64,000 bases of DNA from a candidate division FCPU426 bacterium (GCA_003136635.1 PLFD01000035.1:17359-81358); one strand, 5' to 3'. Counted from the first letter of the stretch, positions 36,180-43,614 are shown. The notes: generated by a model from the letters alone, not told the origin. Translations and numbers: made by a program.

Positions 36180-37292
36180 TCAATAATTGGCTGTGTTAAT
36201 GGAACCATTTGCAGGAATTGAACCATCGATAAAAGAACCACTCATACTTCCACCATTGGAAAGATTAACTGTATAGCTATAAGTAATAGTTCGGTTGCAA
36301 TCCGACTGCAAAGTATAAGTGGTAGCAACACCATCCGAAATGGACTGTGTTCCTAAATCTCCCGACGAGACAATGTTACCAAACAACGAGACGGAATATG
36401 TCACATCAATAGTACTTCCCGAACACAATAAATTAGCAGAATCAAGCTCAAAAGAAATTGTACCTGTTAGTTCTGTCGTGCAATTTCTATTAGCATTTGT
36501 AATTGAAACATTGCTTGAAAATAATATTGAAACCGGAATCGAATAATTCTTCGATATTCCAATATTGGAAGTCGCATTTGTTGCTCCACCGAGTAAATCA
36601 AATGCCGTAAAATTCAAGGAAGTGCTATTAGCATCACAAGAGTTTTTAGTAATCGTTAGGGGAGCCATTGATCCTAATGTGTTTAAAATAACATGGGAAG
36701 GCGAAACACTAAAAGCCGAAGACAAACCACTAGTTTGAATCGAAACTGGCACATCCAAATTCCCAGAATAGGAATACGAAACCGTAACTGGGATTTGATA
36801 GCCCACCGAAGATGAATAACCAATAGACGTTGGATTAGTTGAAATGGTTTGCCCTGAACAGCTAAAAGTAACGGCGTAATTGCCCGCGCCCGCTATGGTT
36901 AAGGGCTGAGAACTGTAAAGATATCGGGTTTGGGTGGGGATGTTTACCGAATAAATACCATCAAAAGAAGGCGTAAACAATAAGGGAGTTCCGCCGGAAG
37001 TTTGAGTAGTTGTATTAATGGTATTACCGTTGGGATCAACCAAGTTCCAGGAAACACCGTTTTGCGAACTACCGCCATAGTTAACATAACAACTGACATT
37101 AACAGGGCCCAAAGTAGCTGTAGGCGTTGGTGAATTGGTTGGCGTGGCAGTATTGGTAGCGGTAGCCGTTACAGTAGGAACATCATAGGGTCCATTGGGA
37201 AGTTGGGTGCTTTTACAACCCAAAATGAAACTAAAGCACATCAGTGAACAAAGAATAATTAGAGTCGAAATCTTCAAGTATTTGAGATTCAT
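36180..37292 (-). CDS. Lipoprotein with short TPT linker and Ig-like repeats, unknown function
   Basis: 370 residues, ATG 37292 with GGGGA upstream. The lipobox is FILGCKST. Residues about 40-62 are [17 protein letters not shown], then three beta-rich segments resembling immunoglobulin-like or bacterial surface repeats (SCYVNYGGSSQNGVSWNLVD; VTVSYSYSGNLDVPVSIQTS; TGTISFELDSANLLCSG). It has no FlgD-type end. It is monocistronic and preceded immediately by the 137-bp inverted-repeat element. Confidence 0.65.
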   Translation of the reverse strand: MNLKYLKISTLIILCSLMCFSFILGCKSTQLPNGPYDVPTVTATATNTATPTNSPTPTATLGPVNVSCYVNYGGSSQNGVSWNLVDPNGNTINTTTQTSGGTPLLFTPSFDGIYSVNIPTQTRYLYSSQPLTIAGAGNYAVTFSCSGQTISTNPTSIGYSSSVGYQIPVTVSYSYSGNLDVPVSIQTSGLSSAFSVSPSHVILNTLGSMAPLTITKNSCDANSTSLNFTAFDLLGGATNATSNIGISKNYSIPVSILFSSNVSITNANRNCTTELTGTISFELDSANLLCSGSTIDVTYSVSLFGNIVSSGDLGTQSISDGVATTYTLQSDCNRTITYSYTVNLSNGGSMSGSFIDGSIPANGSINTANY

Positions 37293-37312
37293 ATTTTTCC
37301 CCGGAAATAATC

Positions 37313-37449
37313 AATTGTAACCTCTGAAAAACTCGGCCATCGCCGTCTTTTCAGAAAAACATTCAAAGAAACCCCACGATTTCTTGCAGAGATCTCTGGG
37401 TCGCAACCTCTGTTTGAAGCTAACTATTAGTTTTTCAGAGATTACAATT
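37313..37449 (-). repeat. 137-bp element with 21-bp terminal inverted repeats (copy 1)
   Basis: The ends 37313-37333 and 37429-37449 are reverse complements with one mismatch in 21. Inside, on the minus strand, lie a CAGAGATCTCTG palindrome, an AAGAAA/TTTCTT hairpin, and a CTGAAAA...CGGC-GATG-GCCG...TTTTCAG hairpin. The last hairpin shares its 3' arm with the terminal repeat, so the two structures exclude each other. It lies 21 bp 5' of the lipoprotein ATG. Confidence 0.75.
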
Positions 37450-37633
37450 AAAATTAGTTTTGATACTCATTAAGTGAATAATCGCGGAGCAGTTTACTAT
37501 TCGAGGCCTAAACTTGAAAAGATCAAAAATAAAACTTCAAACTAAACAAATATTCACGGCAAATATTATAGTTTCATGAGGTTTTTTTAAGACTTTGTAA
37601 ATGACATCATTTCAACTTTGATTAAACCACTGG

Positions 37634-37672
37634 TCAAAAAAAAGGGCCGTCCCCTTTCGGGGACGGCCTTCC
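37634..37672 (-). terminator. Terminator after permease-PII gene
   Basis: AAGGCCGTCCCC-GAAA-GGGGACGGCC followed by CTTTTTTTT on the minus strand, 20 bp after the stop. Confidence 0.95.
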
Positions 37673-37693
37673 CATCTAAGCTTAATTTAAAAC

Positions 37694-39670
37694 TTAAACA
37701 GCGCTGATACCAGTCTCACCCGTACGGACACGAACGGCTTCGCTCGTATCGAGGACGAAGATCTTACCGTCGCCTTTGTTACCCGTATTCAAGACTTCCG
37801 TCATGACTTCAATGACGTGAGGGACATCCCACACATTCACCACAACATCCACGCGGATCTTGTCGATGAATTTGACTTTGGTCGGCGCATCATCGGTTTT
37901 AGAGCCTCTGGTGCGGCCATAGCCCTTGACATCGGATACGGTCATCCCTTGAACCAATTCTTCTTTGTTCAAAGCATCCGCCAGGTTCTCCAGGGAATCC
38001 GGCCGAATGATGGCCGAGATCATCTTCATCCCGTGAGATTTCAAGATGGAGGTAAAGAACACGTAGAGGAACCAAACCAGGCCCCAGCCGCCCGCGATAT
38101 AGAAGAATATCTTGGCTTCCAGCTGGGAATCGGCGTTACCGATGGTATAGAGGTAGATAACCCCCCAGCACATCAGCACGTTCAAAATGAGTCCGCCGAA
38201 CGGAATGACGAAATGTTTGAACAAGTTAAAGTCTTTGCGTTTCTTGTAGGCGATAAAGGTCCAGATACAAACCGCGCCGTAAAGAACGAAAGTACCAAAG
38301 TTAGAGGCCAAGGTAATACCCGTCAAACCGTCCACCGATTGGCAGCCAATGGTCGCGATAATGCAGGAAACCGAGACCAGGAGCCAGATAGCGGCATGAG
38401 GCGAGCCTTTTTTCACGTGAATAAAGCCCAAGAAGTCAGGAAGTTCCCTGTCTTCAGCCATACCGGCGGTAACGCGAACGGCGGTGTTATAGCAAGCCAG
38501 GGTCGTTCCGATGACGGCGATGATGACCGTGATGGCCATACAAATCATCAAGGGGAAACCCAAGTGACCGAAGAAAGCGTCGCCCAAACGGACAACCATG
38601 TCCCCGATCGGAGCGCTGGAAGCAGCACTCGCGGCCATACCGGTAACCACTGCGGTAGTCGCGGGAGCGGCAGCCACAGCGGCCACAGCAGCCACAGCGG
38701 GAGTAGTAGCGGTAGCGGCAACAGCCGGTACAGCGGCCACAGCGGCCACAGCCGGAACTGGAACGGTTCCCGTCAGCTTTTCGCTCACCATGAAGTTGGC
38801 TGCCCAATATTCAAACATATAGGCCAGCACGCACTGAACGATCAAAGCCACAATAATGGCTTTCGGAATATTCTTTTCCGGTTCTTTCGTTTCAGCCGAT
38901 AAGGAAGTGGAGCTTTCGAAACCCACGAGAATCAAAATGGCGATCGTGGCTTGAACCAATACCCCTTGAACCGAATGGAACTTAACGATGTCAAAGCCAT
39001 CGCTGAAAGCCCACGAAGTAGCGTGTTCCGGATTAATCAGGCGGTAGGCGATAGCCGCGATGCTGAATATGCCCAATGTGGTCCATTGAATAATATTGCC
39101 CCACATGTTCATCTTCGTGGAACCGGCCACACCCTGGTAGGCGATGAGGCCCACACCGAAGGCAAATACCCAGGCGACGACCAGTTCCCATAACATGGGC
39201 AAGGTTGCCCCGTTAAAGAACGCGCCGTAAAGGTACGAAACCATGGTTCCCATGAAGGCCACCATGACGCCGGGATATACCCAATAAAACAAATGGGCCG
39301 CCCAGCCGGTGATCAGCTTGGCGATACGAGCCGCCGAAGCAGGACCGGGACGCTTTAATCCCTGGTCATCAATAAAGGCTTTTTCCGCGAAATACACAGC
39401 TCCGGCAAAACCCGCTTCCGGATAAATTTTCGCCAATTCCATGTAGGACAAGGCTGTTAAAAGAGCCAATCCCAAAGCGACGAGAATGCCGCCCCACATG
39501 TCATTCGCACAGGAAGCTCCCGACGGGGTCGAAGCTGCCGCCTGTAGTTGATAGGTAATCCACAAAAACGCGCCCGGCGCGATCAGCGCCATAGCGTTAG
39601 TAGACGCACCTTTCCAATCAAGCACCCTTTCAACCGCGGACGGCGGCGTGGGCGTAGATGACTTAGCCAT
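37694..39670 (-). CDS. APC-superfamily amino acid permease fused to a C-terminal PII signalling domain
   Basis: 658 residues, ATG 39670 with AAGGAG upstream. Residues about 15-545 are an APC permease with about 12 helices (NAMALIAPGAFLWITYQLQ; ILVGFESSTSLSAETKEPEKNIPKAI, quoted in parts). Residues about 301-355, an extracytoplasmic loop, are an Ala/Val repeat. Residues about 550-658 are a complete PII domain: MISAIIRPDSLENL, VSDVKGYGRTRGSK, a T-loop two residues shorter than GlnK and lacking Tyr51, TGNKGDGKIFVLD (B-loop) and VRVRTGETG (C-loop). This suggests transport gated internally by ATP/ADP/2-oxoglutarate status. It has its own sigma-54 site. Confidence 0.9.
   Translation of the reverse strand: MAKSSTPTPPSAVERVLDWKGASTNAMALIAPGAFLWITYQLQAAASTPSGASCANDMWGGILVALGLALLTALSYMELAKIYPEAGFAGAVYFAEKAFIDDQGLKRPGPASAARIAKLITGWAAHLFYWVYPGVMVAFMGTMVSYLYGAFFNGATLPMLWELVVAWVFAFGVGLIAYQGVAGSTKMNMWGNIIQWTTLGIFSIAAIAYRLINPEHATSWAFSDGFDIVKFHSVQGVLVQATIAILILVGFESSTSLSAETKEPEKNIPKAIIVALIVQCVLAYMFEYWAANFMVSEKLTGTVPVPAVAAVAAVPAVAATATTPAVAAVAAVAAAPATTAVVTGMAASAASSAPIGDMVVRLGDAFFGHLGFPLMICMAITVIIAVIGTTLACYNTAVRVTAGMAEDRELPDFLGFIHVKKGSPHAAIWLLVSVSCIIATIGCQSVDGLTGITLASNFGTFVLYGAVCIWTFIAYKKRKDFNLFKHFVIPFGGLILNVLMCWGVIYLYTIGNADSQLEAKIFFYIAGGWGLVWFLYVFFTSILKSHGMKMISAIIRPDSLENLADALNKEELVQGMTVSDVKGYGRTRGSKTDDAPTKVKFIDKIRVDVVVNVWDVPHVIEVMTEVLNTGNKGDGKIFVLDTSEAVRVRTGETGISAV
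38630..38765 (-). repeat. Low-complexity GCCACAGCG-type tandem repeat inside permease-PII gene
   Basis: Plus-strand units of the form GCGGCCACAGCGGCCACAGC recur in two clusters within the coding sequence and encode the PAVAAVAAVPAVAATATT stretch. The repeat is in-frame and unlike the rest of the gene, so copy number may vary between strains. Confidence 0.75.
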
Positions 39671-39721
39671 AATAATTCTCCTTTTTTACAGCAGATTGCT
39701 GAAATGTTTGACGAGGGTGTT

Positions 39722-39741
39722 AAAGCAAGGCTCATGCCATC
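39722..39741 (-). promoter_or_regulatory. Sigma-54 promoter upstream of permease-PII
   Basis: The minus strand reads TGGCATGAGCCTTGCTTT, GG-N10-GC with TTGCT at -12, about 52 bp before the ATG. Confidence 0.75.
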
Positions 39742-39751
39742 TATAAATTTT

Positions 39752-39810
39752 TAGTAATAACCTAGTAAATATTTAATAAACATCGCAAATTATTAATAAA
39801 AATCTAATAA
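39752..39810 (-). promoter_or_regulatory. TTAYTA direct-repeat array (11-bp period) upstream of permease-PII
   Basis: On the minus strand, TTACTA/TTATTA hexamers occupy 39752-39757, 39763-39768 and 39774-39779 (steps of exactly 11), and again 39794-39799 and 39805-39810 (step 11). The geometry matches tandem sites of PhoB/OmpR-family regulators. It sits just upstream of the sigma-54 site. Confidence 0.6.
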
Positions 39811-40109
39811 ACAAAAGATAAATTTCCGGTTCAAAAATGTAGATGTATACAAAAAATCCCACATCCAACACCAAAAACGCAATTTTCGGTTTTGAACTAA
39901 ATGTTGGGGTTTTATTGATTATTGAGTTATTTAAAAGAGATGAACAACAACGATTAGATCACAAACGATGGTGGAGTACTTCAAAAAGGCGGAGGCTTTT
40001 GACGACGGATTATCCATTAAACTTATTTAAGAACGAACCCCGCCGCTTAAATAAAGTGATTTCGTCTCTTTAATAGTTTAAGAGAAGTATGGGGATCAAC
40101 GTTTTCACT
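39811..40109. other. Non-coding gap, nothing recognised
   Basis: AT-rich sequence upstream of the permease-PII control region. A 76-codon open frame on the plus strand (39843-40073) has no ribosome site or recognisable protein and is not called. Confidence 0.5.
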
Positions 40110-40137
40110 CCTATTTTTGGGCAAAATCAAAAATAGG
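40110..40137. terminator. Hairpin after zinc-ribbon gene
   Basis: CCTATTTTTG and CAAAAATAGG form a perfect 10-bp stem with an 8-nt loop, 29 bp past the zinc-ribbon stop. The U-rich part lies within the stem, so termination is uncertain. Confidence 0.45.
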
Positions 40138-40166
40138 GACAAACCAATAGCTCAATGGCACTTCAT

Positions 40167-40448
40167 TTAGGGAGCGTAGATTTTCATGAGTTTGTAAACG
40201 ACGAGGGCCGCCAGAACTGCCACCATAATCCCCACTTTGACTAAAACCTTTTTTTTGGTCTTTTTTTTCTCACAAGCGGGGCAATAACCCACCGTTGAAT
40301 CCCGCGGATCGACGCCGTATTTGGTTCCGCACTCAGTACAGGTCGCGACCAACAAGCTTTTCGATTTGCCGCAAGAGGGACATTCGGTTTGATTTTTTTC
40401 CAGATAGGCACCGCAAAACTTACACTTGATTCTTGAAATTTTAGCCAT
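40167..40448 (-). CDS. Double zinc-ribbon membrane-anchored small protein
   Basis: 93 residues, ATG 40448 with AGGAG upstream. Four CxxC pairs are evenly placed (CKFC, CPSC, CTEC, CPAC), giving two rubredoxin-like zinc ribbons. A KKKTKKKVLVK basic stretch and one C-terminal membrane helix (VGIMVAVLAALVVYKLM) follow. The ribbons would face the cytoplasm. It lies 17 bp downstream of the GIY-YIG-like gene and is likely cotranscribed. Function unknown. Confidence 0.75.
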   Translation of the reverse strand: MAKISRIKCKFCGAYLEKNQTECPSCGKSKSLLVATCTECGTKYGVDPRDSTVGYCPACEKKKTKKKVLVKVGIMVAVLAALVVYKLMKIYAP

Positions 40449-40465
40449 GGAGGATCTCCTGAAAA

Positions 40466-40867
40466 TTATTTACGGCGTTTCGCCGGCTTTTTGCGCGCGG
40501 AAACTTTCGGCTTAACGCTTCTGCGTTTCTTCGGCTTCGCAGCCCGTTTGGCCCTAACCGCGGGGCCACAAGGCGGCTTTAACTTGGCCCGGAATTTTTT
40601 TTCCAAAGCCTTCCTTTGAGCCGCCGTCAAATCGGGGGTATAAAGAACGTTTACCCTCAATTCATATTTTTTTGAATTTTTAAGCCAGCATTCCCGGCGG
40701 GTACTGGTTTCAATGGCCTTGCGGACCTCTTCGGATTCCCCGATATCTAAAATGGTGTGCTTTCCCTTGAGATATTCGGTAACCAAAAATATTCCCGGTT
40801 TATTCCTCAAATCTCCTGGAGCCTGGTAAGACCCTTCAAAGAGATAAGAATCGATTTTGACGCTCAT
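40466..40867 (-). CDS. GIY-YIG-like domain protein with basic histone H1-like tail
   Basis: 133 residues, ATG 40867 with AAGGAG upstream. Residues about 24-90 follow the GIY-YIG layout in a degenerate form: PGIFLVTEYLKGKHTILDIGESEEVRKAI, quoted in part, with GIF for GIY and DIGES for YIG. The last 35 residues are almost entirely Lys/Arg/Ala/Pro (RAKRAAKPKKRRSVKPKVSA), a non-specific nucleic-acid-binding tail. It could be a nuclease or an inactive DNA-binding relative; the catalytic Arg and Glu are not securely placed. Confidence 0.6.
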   Translation of the reverse strand: MSVKIDSYLFEGSYQAPGDLRNKPGIFLVTEYLKGKHTILDIGESEEVRKAIETSTRRECWLKNSKKYELRVNVLYTPDLTAAQRKALEKKFRAKLKPPCGPAVRAKRAAKPKKRRSVKPKVSARKKPAKRRK

Positions 40868-41029
40868 GGTAAAAACTCCTTGCCTATTTAAGAAAAGAAT
40901 CTCTCCGCGTTAACGGAAAGCCTCGCGAAAACCATCTGCGCATCAACCGCCTTCGCCAATTGAATGATACAACAGGTTGCAAATCCGGTGCTTTATAAAT
41001 TGAACCCATCGATAAATCTTCTATCCGAA

Positions 41030-41062
41030 AAACAAAGGGCCAACCGGGGAGGTTGACCCTTT
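41030..41062 (-). terminator. Terminator after glnK
   Basis: AAAGGGTCAACC-TCCCC-GGTTGGCCCTTTGTTTTT on the minus strand, with one mismatch in a 12-bp stem. Confidence 0.88.
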
Positions 41063-41102
41063 ATAGACCTGCATCAGTTTTCTGATTCCAAATAAAAGCC
41101 GA

Positions 41103-41444
41103 TTAATCGATGGCTTTTTCTCCAGTTTCCTTCGAGCTAATACGAATCGCGTCGTCGACTTTATAAACAAATATCTTTCCATCGCCGACTTTTCCCGAGG
41201 CGCAAACGTCCAGAATTCCTTCAATCAGCTTGTCCACCAATTTGTCCGAAACCACGAGCTCTACTTTGATCTTCGGCAAAAACGGTGTTTTGTACTGCGT
41301 TCCGCGCCATTGGTGAGTCACGCCGCGCTGCTTGCCGTGTCCCACAATTTCGGTAACCGACATTCCCGGATATCCGAGGCTTTCCAGGTGCAAACGCAAC
41401 GGCTCAAGATTTTCAGGCCGGATGATCGCTTCAATTTTTTTCAT
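41103..41444 (-). CDS. glnK: PII nitrogen regulatory protein (GlnK/GlnB)
   Basis: 113 residues, ATG 41444 with AAGGAGG upstream. It is the standard PII length and sequence: MKKIEAIIRPENLEPLRLHL, then a T-loop GVTHQWRGTQYKTPFLPK in which Tyr51, the usual uridylylation residue, is kept while position 46 is Trp rather than Tyr. GKVGDGKIFVYKVDDAIRIS is the ATP-binding B- and C-loop region. It senses ATP/ADP and 2-oxoglutarate and typically plugs the Amt channel under nitrogen sufficiency. It follows amt by 63 bp, the classic amt-glnK pair. Confidence 0.96.
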   Translation of the reverse strand: MKKIEAIIRPENLEPLRLHLESLGYPGMSVTEIVGHGKQRGVTHQWRGTQYKTPFLPKIKVELVVSDKLVDKLIEGILDVCASGKVGDGKIFVYKVDDAIRISSKETGEKAID

Positions 41445-41507
41445 GTGAATCCTCCTTGTAAAGTGAAGGGGATGGTTCTAAAACCATCCCCCCTAATACA
41501 CTGCTGG

Positions 41508-43088
41508 CTAGTCAAGTTCCGGATAAGCTGTGCCGCCGTGTTCGTGAATGTCCATGCCTTCCAGTTCGCCTTCTTTCGAGATACGAAGGGTTCCTGTCAG
41601 GTTGACAGCGTACATCAGGATGAGAGCCACAATGAAAGTCGCTCCGCCGATGGCCGCGTTACCCTCGACCTGCGCGATGAATTGATTCCATCCGCCGCCG
41701 TAGAAAAGACCTGTTACAACTGCTCCCGCTGAATTGTCAGGACCAAGAGGACCAGGAGCGCCATATTTACCCGTGGCGAATAATCCCAAGCTCCAGGTAC
41801 CCCAGATACCGCAGGCACCGTGAACCGGCCAAGCGCCTACTGGATCGTCGATGCGGATGTACTCTAAGAAGTCGGTTGCCAAGACCACAACCACGCCCGC
41901 CACCGCGCCGAGAATGATGGCGCCCAGGGGATCAACCCAGTAGCAAGGGCAGGTGATAGCCACAAGACCGGCCAAGAAGCCGTTCACGCAGGTACCGCAA
42001 TCCCAAATTTTGGCCCGAGGATAAACAAAGAAGAGGGCTGAAAGACCGCCCGCGCAAGCCGCCAAAGTCGTATTGGCTGAAATTCTGGCGCAGCCTTGGA
42101 AATCCATACCCGACAAGGTCGATCCAGGATTAAACCCGTACCAGCCGAACCAGAGGATGACACCGCCGACCGCGGCGATCGTCATATTATGACCGGGCAT
42201 CGGTCCGCCGCCGTCGCGTTTGAATTTGCGTCCCAAACGAGGGCCGAGAACAATGGCGCCCGCTAAGGCGACCATTCCGCCGATGGTATGAACCACGGTG
42301 GAACCCGCGAAATCGTGGAACGGAGTCTTCAAGTTATTCAACCATCCATCCGGACCCCAAGCCCAGTGACCGATGATCGGATAGATAAAGCCCGAAACGC
42401 CCAAGCTATAGAGAAGATCGCCGATGAAACCCGTACGGCCGACCATGGCACCCGAAGTAACTGTCGAGCAGGTATCCGCGAAAGCAAACTGGAAAATCCA
42501 GACTGCCAACATCGGAACACCGGTCGTCAGATAGGTATCTGGCGCGCCCGTTAAGCAATAATACTGATTGCCGATCCAGCCGCTTCCCGCGCCGAACATC
42601 CAGGCAAAACCCCAAGCCCAGAATAAAAGACCGCAGAGACAGGTATCCACAATACCTTCCAACAGGACGTTAACTGTTTCCCGGGTCCGGGCAAAACCGG
42701 CTTCCAGGAACATGAACCCCGCCTGCATGAAAAACACCAGGAAGGCCGCGACCAGCGTCCACATGGTATTAATCGGATTAACATACTCCGGGTTTGGCGG
42801 AGTCGCCGCCGGAGCAGCAGCCGCTGCCGGGGCCGCCGCGGTGGCAGCTGCCGCCGCTGTAGCCGTTACCGGACTATCCTGCGCTAAAGACTTGGTGCCG
42901 AACACATAAACAGAAATCATCGTGATCAGCGCGAAAAGCACAACCAACCCGAGGGCCTTCCCGCCCAGAATCGTGAAAAAAAGTTTACGCTGTTGCGGAT
43001 CACTCCATTTTTCGCGAAGCCGATTGATGAATTCCCCCCTTCCTCGAACCGGGGAAACATCACGGTTCTTTTTTGAAAAAATAGCCAT
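41508..43088 (-). CDS. amt: Ammonium transporter
   Basis: 526 residues from ATG 43088 with GGAGG six bases upstream. It is longer than typical Amt (about 430): a cytoplasmic basic segment, an extra helix (LGLVVLFALITMISVYVF) and an Ala-rich spacer (ATAAAAAATAAAPAAAAAP-like) precede the conserved core. Core motifs: FFMQAGFMFLEAGFARTRE, GSTVVHTIGGMVALAGA (first pore His), WFGWYGFNPGSTL, and PVHGACGIWGTWSLGLF (second pore His). It conducts ammonium across the inner membrane. It is expressed with glnK and preceded by a sigma-54 site. Confidence 0.95.
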   Translation of the reverse strand: MAIFSKKNRDVSPVRGRGEFINRLREKWSDPQQRKLFFTILGGKALGLVVLFALITMISVYVFGTKSLAQDSPVTATAAAAATAAAPAAAAAPAATPPNPEYVNPINTMWTLVAAFLVFFMQAGFMFLEAGFARTRETVNVLLEGIVDTCLCGLLFWAWGFAWMFGAGSGWIGNQYYCLTGAPDTYLTTGVPMLAVWIFQFAFADTCSTVTSGAMVGRTGFIGDLLYSLGVSGFIYPIIGHWAWGPDGWLNNLKTPFHDFAGSTVVHTIGGMVALAGAIVLGPRLGRKFKRDGGGPMPGHNMTIAAVGGVILWFGWYGFNPGSTLSGMDFQGCARISANTTLAACAGGLSALFFVYPRAKIWDCGTCVNGFLAGLVAITCPCYWVDPLGAIILGAVAGVVVVLATDFLEYIRIDDPVGAWPVHGACGIWGTWSLGLFATGKYGAPGPLGPDNSAGAVVTGLFYGGGWNQFIAQVEGNAAIGGATFIVALILMYAVNLTGTLRISKEGELEGMDIHEHGGTAYPELD

Positions 43089-43138
43089 GGAAAACCTCCT
43101 GAAGAAAATAATGGTAAAACCAACCATGTCTCCCTTAG

Positions 43139-43155
43139 AGCAAAGGGTATGCCAT
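43139..43155 (-). promoter_or_regulatory. Sigma-54 promoter upstream of amt-glnK
   Basis: The minus strand reads ATGGCATACCCTTTGCT: GG-N10-GC with TTGCT at -12, about 52 bp before the chosen ATG. The longer upstream frame of amt would run across this site, another reason to prefer the later start. Confidence 0.75.
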
Positions 43156-43411
43156 TTCAAACTGAGAATTTTTTCAGCGGGGGGATTCTTCGGAGCGATC
43201 CAAGGCTTACACGTCTTAAAAAACTGAAAGATAATTTCGAAATGCCGCAAAACACTGAACTGGTACGGAAAAAAAGAGATTAGTTTTCAAACGAGCTCTT
43301 AAATAATTTTAAAATTATTTTCAACTGTCGAAAAAAAGGAGCGGTAAACCAAAAAATTTTTACTACTTCCTTACGGGTCTTGGGGCACCGACGATTTTTT
43401 ATCCAAAACAC

Positions 43412-43450
43412 TTACTTTTAACTTACTAAATATTTACTATTTATTTACTA
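43412..43450 (+). promoter_or_regulatory. TTACTA direct-repeat array (four units, exact 11-bp period) between amt and the sensor kinase
   Basis: TTACTT at 43412 and TTACTA at 43423, 43434 and 43445 are spaced exactly 11 bp with A/T-rich 5-bp gaps. This is the geometry of tandem PhoB/OmpR-family sites. It lies about 147 bp before the kinase sigma-54-like site and about 257 bp before that of amt, suitable for an upstream activator serving both genes. The rest of the 619-bp gap holds no gene. Confidence 0.65.
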
Positions 43451-43596
43451 CAACTTTTGTATGATTACCGTAAAGGTCTACATAAACGTCCAAATTTAAT
43501 TGTCAATTCTCTCTATTTCCATTTGCAAATGTAAAAAGTCGTAAATAAACAATAAGATTATCGTAATTGGAAGCTGCTTAAAATCTAGTCGGTAAC

Positions 43597-43614
43597 GGGC
43601 ATTAACCTTGCTTT
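43597..43614 (+). promoter_or_regulatory. Sigma-54-like promoter upstream of the sensor kinase
   Basis: GGGCATTAACCTTGCTTT: GG-N10-GC with TTGC at -12 and the first T of TGGCA replaced by G. It lies about 95 bp before the ATG at 43708. Confidence 0.55.

Noticed and set aside
37817..38902. 361-codon plus-strand open frame
   Set aside because: Antisense of the permease-PII gene, His/Gly/Ser-rich from the Ala/Val repeat; the minus-strand frame has clear domains.
39843..40073. 76-codon plus-strand frame
   Set aside because: No ribosome site and no recognisable features, in an AT-rich control region.
41103..41444. Possible loss of the uridylylation site in free GlnK because of Trp in the T-loop
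   Set aside because: Counting against E. coli GlnB puts the Trp at position 46; Tyr51 is present.
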